Source: Arcicella sp043769985 (GTDB lineage Bacteria; Bacteroidota; Bacteroidia; Cytophagales; Spirosomataceae). Taken from it: DNA of 8,138 nucleotides. Below, in pieces: positions 1-5,121 of this stretch. The notes beneath the pieces were generated by a model. It was not told where the DNA came from. It did no database searches and worked only from the letters and a program-made list of their open reading frames with translations. The first letter of the stretch is position 1, and every line of letters starts with the position of its first letter. Location of the stretch: contig JAYVIV010000100.1 of the NCBI GenBank assembly GCA_043769985.1, positions 1 through 8,138 on the forward strand, written 5' to 3'. A program made the translations under genes and the position numbers.

Positions 1-66
1 AACCGCAATTTAGCATCGCTAAATGAGGATTTTAGTAACGAAAAATCATTCAAAAAGGACGAGTAG
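1..66 (+). CDS. 3' end of an unrecognised gene (partial, runs off the window start)
   Basis: Frame 1 is open from the first base to a TAG at 64-66 and encodes 21 residues, highly polar and ending in SFKKDE. The other two forward frames hit stops within 25 bases. A charged tail like this is plausible as a protein C-terminus, but it is too short to assign to a family. The stop lies two bases before the ATG of the MiaE-like remnant. It could be a chance open stretch, since the whole region to 281 looks degraded. A 7-bp palindrome with a 3-base loop (8-24) lies inside it and has no clear role. Confidence 0.3.
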   Translation, partial: NRNLASLNEDFSNEKSFKKDE

Positions 67-68
67 AG

Positions 69-179
69 ATGGATAAGTTATTTAATTTCAGTTCCTTAGG
101 CTTAAAACTTCCAACTGACCCACGCTGGGTGAATGTGGCAGAAAAAATATTGGAGAAATATTGGTTGATTTCAGAATAG
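69..179 (+). pseudogene. miaE: MiaE-like tRNA hydroxylase, frame-broken N-terminal remnant
   Basis: An ATG at 69 opens a 36-residue frame containing LGLKLPTDPRWVNVAEKILE. This closely resembles the N-terminus of the PF06175 tRNA-(ms2io6A)-hydroxylase family, di-iron enzymes that hydroxylate the isopentenyl group of ms2i6A37 in tRNA. Members of that family continue with a segment like EILxDHxxCEQKAAS carrying metal ligands. Here the frame instead runs to a TAG at 177-179. One base out of frame, at 158-169, the codons read I-L-V-D, exactly what the family would have next, so a single-base deletion around 156-158 explains the break. After ILVD no frame continues the family, and the roughly 200-residue enzyme is absent. 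The piece is therefore a dead fragment, either of a decayed copy or of a partial duplication. The family assignment is from memory of the conserved motif. Confidence 0.55.
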
Positions 180-321
180 TTTTCAAAAGAAAGGTGTATT
201 TGTGAAATTACGTTTGAATATCTTCTTAGTGATGGATATGTCCATCAATTACACGCAGGTATAAAGCGAGATTTGGATTGAATAATTTCAATAATTAATA
301 GTCAAACCCGTTTTTCTTCTG
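180..321. other. Degraded or intergenic stretch with an unrecognised open fragment
   Basis: In the same frame as the MiaE-like remnant, the codons after its TAG stay open to a TGA at 279-281. They include a protein-like run, CEITFEYLLSDGYVHQLHAG, followed by IKRDLD. This fragment has no usable start codon of its own and I do not recognise it. It may be a second gene relic joined to the MiaE-like piece. From 282 to 321 the sequence is AT-rich with no gene seen. Confidence 0.3.
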
Positions 322-329
322 TATTTTTG
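322..329 (+). promoter_or_regulatory. Possible -7 box of the AddB-like gene
   Basis: TATTTTTG matches the Bacteroidota -7 consensus TAnnTTTG and lies 39 bases before the ATG at 369. Transcription would start near 336 and give a leader of about 33 bases. No convincing TTTG or TTG -33 element is visible at the usual spacing upstream, so this is a weak call. Confidence 0.3.
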
Positions 330-368
330 GATGAATAGTACCCCAAAAAATAATCTATAAAATCCCAA

Positions 369-3300
369 ATGCAAACCTTTCTCGAACGTTCGGCAGAACA
401 TATTTATGCAAAACATAATCACGCACAACTATCAAAAGTATGTATCGTCTTGCCTTCAAGGCGTGGAGTTCTATATTTTAAACAAGCCCTTTCTAAGTTA
501 TCAAATGTGCCTTTTTTGGCTCCAGATGTTCTGGCAGTTGATGATTTTATTATGGAAATGACTGGTCTAAGGCAAATTGACCAAGTGGCGTTATTGTTTG
601 AGCTTTTTGATGTTTTTAAAGAAATAGACCCCAATGTTGTCTTTGAAAGATTTATGACTTGGGCGAGTACCTTGTTAACCGATTTTGACAAAATCGACCA
701 ATATTTAGTTGACCCCAAAGCCTTGTTTAGCTACATTTCAGAAGCAAAAGCCTTGGAACGTTGGCAAATGCAGTTGGGGGAATCTCAAAAAGATAGAAAT
801 CTGAAAACGCCTCGAACTGACCGTTACTTTAAACTTTTCGAAAATATTTATACGGTTTACCAAAATCTACGATTACGATTAATTGAAAAAGGATTGGTTT
901 ACAGAGGAATGGCTTATCGTGATTTAGCTGAAAATGTTGATAAATATATTCTTGAAAAAGACCAACATATCAAGTATTATTTCGTTGGTTTTAATGCTCT
1001 TTCAGATGCCGAAGAAAAAATTATCAGAACCCTATTAAAACGTAAAAACTTTGCTGAAACTATTTGGGATACAGACACTTACCTTCTGAAAAATAGTTAC
1101 CAAAAGGGCGGAGATTGGCTGCGATATTATAAAAATGGGAAAGAGTTAGAGGGCATTCCGCCACTGTATAATGATGAATGGACATGGGAAACAGATGAGT
1201 TATTGACGGGCATTAAAAATATTCAAATCATCGGCGTTCCTAATGCCAGCATACAAGCAAAAGTAGCAGGGCATATTTATCGGGAATGGGAGTCGAAGGA
1301 GGAAGGGGAAAATGGAGAAAAGGAGAAATGGGAAAATGACGAAGTTTTTGGACATCAAATTCCGAACATCGAAAATCGAAAAACCCAAACAGCCATTGTG
1401 CTTGGTGATGAGAATTTGCTTGTTCCTGTGATGAATTCATTGGATGAATCGGTGAAGGATTTTAATATTACGATGGGACTTTCGCTGAAAAATTCCATGC
1501 TTTTTACGTTGATTGATTCGCTTTTTGAATTGCAAAGAAATTTAGTGGAGTTCAAAACCGAAGATGGTGGGACAGTGAAAATCCCAAAATTTTCTCATCG
1601 ACAAGTTGTTAAGGTATTAAATCACCCGTTTTTGAGGCGTTGGGAGTTGATGAAATATCAAGGGATAGAACAAAAACCTCACCCCCAACCCCTCTCCGAT
1701 GGAGAGGGGAGCATTCGTCCCAAAGAAAATTCTTCTGGAGCGGGACTTGGGGATGAAATCAAAGAACACAAATTTTATCAAAAATCTGAATATGAAGAAT
1801 GGAAAATTCTGAAGCCTTTTGCAAGAGAAAATCGTAAGAATGCAACTGAAACAGAGGAAATTCTCTGGCAAAATCTACGAAATAGACAGTTAGAAGGATT
1901 TAAAGTTAGAAGACAGCATACGATAAATTTTTATATTGTTGACTTTGTATTTTTAAAACAAAATTTAATCATAGAATTGGACGGAGAAATTCACCAACTA
2001 AACGATCATCCAAAATATGATGAATTCAGAACTCAAGAGTTAAACGAGTTGGGTTTTAGGGTATTAAGATTTGAAAATAGAGAAATCACCCAAAATCTTC
2101 ATGAGGTTTTAAAAACGGTTCTTTTTTATTTAGAAAATGAGTCAGCAAAGCCTGAATCAAAAACAGAATATCAAAGCCATACTTATTCTAAGATAATTAT
2201 GGACGAAAAAGCGGACGAATTCCCCCCTCTCCATCGGAGAGGGGTTGGGGGTGAGGTTTTTAACCCTATCCGTAAAACACTCCAAGAAATAACCGACCGA
2301 AACCGTGTATTTCTAAGCTCAAAAGAGTTGGCTGAAATCTCTGAGAATGACCCCATCTTTGCAGTTTTATTTAAGCACTGGAACAACAATCCACAAAATG
2401 CTATTAAGTGTTTTTATGAGTTAATTGACTTACTGCGAGACGTTTACAAAGAAAATCAAGATGCCATTGAAACGGAATATCTCTTCCAATTCTACTTGAT
2501 TCTTCAACGAATGGACGGTATCTTGGAAAATCGAAAGAACACTGTGGCAATGCGGAGTTTCAAGATGTTTTTATATGAATTTATCAAGCAAACCAAAATC
2601 CCTTTCGAGTCTGAAACCGATGAAAGTTTGCAGATTATGGGAATGTTAGAAACCCGTACTTTAGATTTTGAAAAAGTAATTATTTTGTCGGTAAACGAAG
2701 GAACTTTGCCTTTAACAAATCGTCAAAATACCTTAATTCCATTCGATGCCCTGACTGACCCACAATTTAATTTACCAACGCATCGTCATGCCGACGCTGT
2801 GATGGCATATCACTTTTTTAGGCTTTTGCAACGGGCGAAGGAGATAGTATTGGTTCACGTTTTACCTTCAGATACGTATGGGGCTGGGGAAAAAAGTCGC
2901 TTTATTTTACAAATTGAACATGAATTGGCAAAGGCGAATCCAAATATAAAGCTCACTTATCCTACCGTAAAATTCATTGAAGGAGAGAATAAATTATCCG
3001 ATGAAACCCGTTTGGAAATTCATAAAACGGAGGATATTTTGCAGTTTATGGAAAAAATCATTTCTGAAAAAGGCATTTATCCCTCCCATTTTAACCAATA
3101 TATTCAATGTTCATTACAATATTATTTCAGTAAAATTGCAGGAATTGCCGAAGCCGAGGAGGTTGAAGAGAAAATTGGCGTTGATACTTTCGGAAATTGG
3201 ATTCATAAAACCTTTGAAAATATTGATAAAGAATTTGTTGAAAATGGTGGAGTAGTTGAAAAAGAGGACTTAGAAAAGGTTTTAGAAAATATTGATGCAT

Positions 3301-3986
3301 ACCTGAAACAAGCCTTCAAAGAAACTAATATGGGCTTGCGAGCAGAGGAAGGAATGAACTATATTTTATATCAAGTGGGTGAAACAATCGTAAAGAAATT
3401 TATTAATTATCAACTCAAAAATGAAATATTTCCTTTTGAATTATTGGATGTTGAGAAGACTTTGAAAGTGCAATTTCAAGTAAAAGCGAACGATAAAATT
3501 ATTCCAGTAAACATTGCAGGACGAATTGACCGTATGGATAGAATTGGTGGTAATCACGTCAGAGTAATTGATTACAAAACGGGGAAAGTTGAAGCTAAAG
3601 ATTTAAAAATCAACCTTGAAGACCTCAGTGTTGATTTATTGGGGAACAAGGATAAAGATAAATTTAGGCAATTGTGGTTGTATAAATATATGGTTTTGAA
3701 GCAAATGGTTTCCGTTAGAGGCTTGACTATTGGGGGGCGTAAATTAGAAGAAACTGAAAACAGCGTAACCTCTGGAATTTATTCATTCCGAAATATTGAT
3801 GAGGGACTTTTACAGCAGGATATTTGCTTTCATGAAGGCGAAACGATTCAAGACTTTCTCTACGAATCAGAGCAATATCTTCAAACCTTCGTTCAAGATT
3901 TATTGAATCCTGAAAAGCCTTTTGAGAAACGAAAAGATGTTGAAAACTGTGTTTATTGTGATTATCGGCGGATTTGTGGGCGATAA
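369..3986 (+). CDS. AddB-like PD-(D/E)XK nuclease family protein carrying an in-frame DUF559 insert
   Basis: This 1,205-residue protein resembles the Bacteroidota AddB-type subunit of the cytoplasmic AddAB double-strand-break resection complex. The N-terminus (LPSRRG, residues 28-33) stands where a helicase P-loop would be but lacks GxxxxGK[ST], as in inactivated AddB helicase domains. Residues 754-781 (MLETRTLDFEKV, then SVNEGTLP) are a UvrD-like helicase motif. The C-terminal RecB-type nuclease has H946, D1054 (GRIDR), D1068 and K1070 (IDYKTG). Four cysteines, C914, C1194, C1197 and C1203, fit the AddB 4Fe-4S staple. All key residues are present, so nuclease activity is likely. The protein is about 200 residues longer than expected because residues 435-631 are a foreign DUF559 segment bounded by inverted repeats. 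Removing it leaves about 1,008 residues. A purine-rich stretch (residues 308-337) may be a second insert. No AddA-like partner lies in the window. The next gene begins 30 bases downstream. Confidence 0.88.
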   Translation: MQTFLERSAEHIYAKHNHAQLSKVCIVLPSRRGVLYFKQALSKLSNVPFLAPDVLAVDDFIMEMTGLRQIDQVALLFELFDVFKEIDPNVVFERFMTWASTLLTDFDKIDQYLVDPKALFSYISEAKALERWQMQLGESQKDRNLKTPRTDRYFKLFENIYTVYQNLRLRLIEKGLVYRGMAYRDLAENVDKYILEKDQHIKYYFVGFNALSDAEEKIIRTLLKRKNFAETIWDTDTYLLKNSYQKGGDWLRYYKNGKELEGIPPLYNDEWTWETDELLTGIKNIQIIGVPNASIQAKVAGHIYREWESKEEGENGEKEKWENDEVFGHQIPNIENRKTQTAIVLGDENLLVPVMNSLDESVKDFNITMGLSLKNSMLFTLIDSLFELQRNLVEFKTEDGGTVKIPKFSHRQVVKVLNHPFLRRWELMKYQGIEQKPHPQPLSDGEGSIRPKENSSGAGLGDEIKEHKFYQKSEYEEWKILKPFARENRKNATETEEILWQNLRNRQLEGFKVRRQHTINFYIVDFVFLKQNLIIELDGEIHQLNDHPKYDEFRTQELNELGFRVLRFENREITQNLHEVLKTVLFYLENESAKPESKTEYQSHTYSKIIMDEKADEFPPLHRRGVGGEVFNPIRKTLQEITDRNRVFLSSKELAEISENDPIFAVLFKHWNNNPQNAIKCFYELIDLLRDVYKENQDAIETEYLFQFYLILQRMDGILENRKNTVAMRSFKMFLYEFIKQTKIPFESETDESLQIMGMLETRTLDFEKVIILSVNEGTLPLTNRQNTLIPFDALTDPQFNLPTHRHADAVMAYHFFRLLQRAKEIVLVHVLPSDTYGAGEKSRFILQIEHELAKANPNIKLTYPTVKFIEGENKLSDETRLEIHKTEDILQFMEKIISEKGIYPSHFNQYIQCSLQYYFSKIAGIAEAEEVEEKIGVDTFGNWIHKTFENIDKEFVENGGVVEKEDLEKVLENIDAYLKQAFKETNMGLRAEEGMNYILYQVGETIVKKFINYQLKNEIFPFELLDVEKTLKVQFQVKANDKIIPVNIAGRIDRMDRIGGNHVRVIDYKTGKVEAKDLKINLEDLSVDLLGNKDKDKFRQLWLYKYMVLKQMVSVRGLTIGGRKLEETENSVTSGIYSFRNIDEGLLQQDICFHEGETIQDFLYESEQYLQTFVQDLLNPEKPFEKRKDVENCVYCDYRRICGR
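1287..1380 (+). repeat. Purine-rich low-complexity segment inside the AddB-like gene, possible in-frame insert
   Basis: The segment encodes residues 307-338, starting with ESKEEGENGEKEKWEN, and is made of near-repeats of GGAGAAAAGG/GGGAAAAT followed by a section rich in TCGAAAA. It sits between IYREW and TAIVLGDE, which read as adjacent host sequence. Its composition and extreme charge differ from the flanks. It may be a remnant of an intergenic-type repeat that inserted in frame, or an ordinary variable linker. Without an alignment I cannot decide. Confidence 0.35.
1672..1720 (+). repeat. Left 49-bp terminal inverted repeat
   Basis: It starts AAAAACCTCACCCCC and is the reverse complement of 2213-2261 with two mismatches. 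It contains a perfect nested hairpin: CCCCTCTCC (1689-1697), loop GAT, GGAGAGGGG (1701-1709). In the host frame it encodes PHPQPLSDGEGS (residues 437-448). All three forward frames are open across it, so it can be read through in any register. Confidence 0.9.
1737..1756 (-). repeat. Decayed internal copy of the terminal repeat
   Basis: GGAGCGGGACTTGGGGATGA resembles the inward-pointing form of the terminal repeat (GGAGAGGGGTTGGGGGTGAGG) with a few substitutions and one extra base. It faces the left arm (1677-1697), so the left end of the element forms a larger imperfect palindrome of about 80 bases. A short GTCCC/GGGAC pair is nested between them. This is a similarity judged by eye. Confidence 0.45.
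1816..2145 (+). other. DUF559 (Vsr-like PD-(D/E)XK) endonuclease domain within the insert
   Basis: Residues 483-592 of the fusion protein match the DUF559 pattern from end to end. They contain ARENRKNATETEEILW (485-500), LRNRQLEGFKVRRQH (503-517), the VDF strand with D525, IELDGEIH (535-542, with E536, D538 and H542), and RVLRFEN (564-570). DUF559 belongs to the very-short-patch-repair endonuclease fold group, whose members cut or nick DNA. The likely catalytic acidic residues and the histidine are present, so the domain appears active rather than decayed. It has no start codon of its own and can only be made as part of the AddB-like polypeptide, unless a non-canonical internal start is used. 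Confidence 0.88.
2213..2261 (-). repeat. Right 49-bp terminal inverted repeat
   Basis: It starts GGACGAATTCCCCCC and ends GGGGGTGAGGTTTTT. It pairs with 1672-1720, with mismatches only at two of the three bases after GGACGAAT. The nested hairpin is CCCCTCTCC (2224-2232), loop ATC, GGAGAGGGG (2236-2244). The frame used here encodes PPLHRRGVGGEV (residues 619-630). Two of the three forward frames are open; the third meets a TGA near the outer end. Confidence 0.9.
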
Positions 3987-4016
3987 ACAATTTCAATTAC
4001 AATAAGTTAAACCTGT

Positions 4017-5009
4017 ATGAAACAGATAAAACAAACCCGCCAATTCCCCAACGAACTCATGGACACGCTTCGTCAAACGGGCGACTTGTTGGCTGATGAA
4101 GTCATTTCAAAACTTCATGCTGCCGAAGGAATCGCAGGAGTTCGTTTGATGTTTTCGTGGCTAAATAGTTCAGAATCAACCTCTACCTATCAAATCATCA
4201 ACGAATTTATTAATCAAAATAATTTTCTTCCAGATTTTGCTGACAAGAAATTAATGCAAAAGGGCATAAAGTTTTTTAATGAAAACCAAAATCAAATCGG
4301 ATTGATGTTAGCCTGTTATTCCTTACCATATTGTTATGCAGGAGCAGATGGTGCAAAGGTCTTGGCAATGTCTCAAAGAATTTCGACCGATACCTTAAAA
4401 AGATTGGAAGAGACGGGGGAATTTGTTCAAATAATTACCCAAGAAAAAAACTGGACAAACGGGGAAGCAATCCGTAAAATACTGAAGATCAGACTTATGC
4501 ACGCTGCCATTCGATTTTTCACGGAGTATCACGGCACGTGGGATTTAGCTTGGGGAAAACCAGTTAATCAAGAAGATATGGCAGGAACAAACGGTGCATT
4601 TTCATATATTGTCATCAGAGGAATGCGAAAAATGGGAATTGAGCTTGCGGATTCTGATTCAGAGGCTTATCTGCATTTTTGGAATGTAGTTTCCGTAATT
4701 ATGGGTATTGATAAGGCTTTGATTCCCCGTAACTTACGAGAGGCTTTTGTGATGGATAAAGTTATCGCCAAACGACAATTTAGACCTTCCGAAGAAGGTA
4801 AATTATTAACAAAAGCATTATTAGATACGATGGAGAAATTCATTGAAAATCCTTTACTAAAATCCTTCCCAGCCGCTCAAATGCGGTTTTTAATGGGCGA
4901 TGAAGTTTCAGATATGTTGGGGATTCCAGCGGTGAGTTTTGAAAAGAAATTGGTAGGATTGATTCCAAATTCGATTATGTTTAGAGGTGCAGGAGAAATA
5001 AAAAGATAA
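4017..5009 (+). CDS. DUF2236 / oxygenase MpaB family protein
   Basis: The 330-residue protein fits the DUF2236/MpaB family, which includes bacterial latex-clearing protein (Lcp), a b-type haem dioxygenase, and fungal MpaB. The core signature is IRLMHAAIRFF, with H162 in the position of the proposed proximal haem ligand and R159 and R166 around it. It is followed by the family's GTNGAFSYIVIRGMRKMGI (190 onward) and WNVVSVIMGID (222 onward). The protein is mostly helical, with no signal peptide or Tat motif, so it is probably cytoplasmic, unlike secreted Lcp. The physiological substrate of the Bacteroidota members is unknown to me, and rubber cleavage should not be assumed. The ATG at 4017 lies 30 bases after the AddB-like stop with no promoter in between, so co-transcription is likely. 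A strong terminator follows directly. Confidence 0.78.
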   Translation: MKQIKQTRQFPNELMDTLRQTGDLLADEVISKLHAAEGIAGVRLMFSWLNSSESTSTYQIINEFINQNNFLPDFADKKLMQKGIKFFNENQNQIGLMLACYSLPYCYAGADGAKVLAMSQRISTDTLKRLEETGEFVQIITQEKNWTNGEAIRKILKIRLMHAAIRFFTEYHGTWDLAWGKPVNQEDMAGTNGAFSYIVIRGMRKMGIELADSDSEAYLHFWNVVSVIMGIDKALIPRNLREAFVMDKVIAKRQFRPSEEGKLLTKALLDTMEKFIENPLLKSFPAAQMRFLMGDEVSDMLGIPAVSFEKKLVGLIPNSIMFRGAGEIKR

Positions 5010-5026
5010 TTTTATTCATTGATTTT

Positions 5027-5061
5027 AAGGACGGCATCGTTTCAAACGATGCCGTCCTTTT
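5027..5061 (+). terminator. Strong intrinsic terminator after the MpaB-like gene
   Basis: AAGGACGGCATCGTTT (5027-5042) and AAACGATGCCGTCCTT (5044-5059) are perfect inverted repeats. They form a stem of about 13 GC-rich and mixed pairs around a TTTCAAA loop and run into a short T tract. The hairpin lies 17 bases after the stop at 5009 and about 60 bases before the secernin-like start. It separates the two transcription units. Confidence 0.9.
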
Positions 5062-5121
5062 GCAATTAAGTTTAAATTTATGCTTAAATTGCACTCAACT
5101 CCTTCATAAACCTCTTTGAAT

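Larger units (their letters stand above)
1672..2261 (+). mobile_element. 590-bp inverted-repeat-bounded element encoding a DUF559 nuclease, inserted in frame in the AddB-like gene
   Basis: The segment begins and ends with 49-bp inverted repeats (1672-1720 and 2213-2261) that match at 47 of 49 positions. Between them is one reading frame, continuous with the host gene on both sides, that encodes a DUF559 endonuclease domain. No in-frame ATG lies between the left end and the domain, and no stop codon lies anywhere in that frame, so the element depends on host translation. It is not a known IS type: there is no DDE or HUH transposase, and the only enzyme is the Vsr-like nuclease. The measured length leaves remainder 2 on division by 3, so a short duplication or deletion at the junctions must restore the host frame. 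The trinucleotide AAC lies on both sides (1669-1671 and 2262-2264). Mobility is inferred from the structure, not demonstrated. Confidence 0.8.

Noticed and set aside
8..24. 7-bp palindrome ATTTAGC / GCTAAAT
   Set aside because: It is short and AT-rich, with no T tract or neighbouring signal.
1617..1871. Minus-strand open frame across the left end of the DUF559 element
   Set aside because: It is open mainly because the terminal repeat has few stops on either strand, and it overlaps well-supported coding sequence. Its translation is the reverse reading of the repeat plus host codons.
1672..2261. Intein or group I/II intron inside the AddB-like gene
   Set aside because: There is no intein splice block (no Cys/Ser at the left junction, no His-Asn plus Cys/Ser/Thr at the right), and no intron core is visible. 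The frame is simply open through the insert.
1672..2261. Classical insertion sequence
   Set aside because: The only protein is a DUF559 nuclease domain. No DDE, HUH or serine/tyrosine recombinase motif is present, and the element is too short for most transposases.
2183..2389. Minus-strand open frame across the right end of the element
   Set aside because: It includes TSPPTPLRWRGG, the reverse reading of the repeat arm. It overlaps the AddB-like frame and has no gene features of its own.
2977..3255. 92-residue plus-strand frame inside the AddB-like gene
   Set aside because: It is a +1 shadow of the nuclease region, where the main frame has recognisable conserved residues. It shows no domain and has an improbable composition.
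5062..5092. Imperfect inverted repeat GCAATTAAG / CTTAAATTGC before the secernin-like gene
   Set aside because: It needs a bulged base and is AT-rich, as expected by chance in this sequence. No role can be supported.
5116..5121. TTG start two codons before the secernin-like ATG
   Set aside because: The family needs Cys directly after the initiator Met as its N-terminal nucleophile, so the ATG at 5122 is the functional start.
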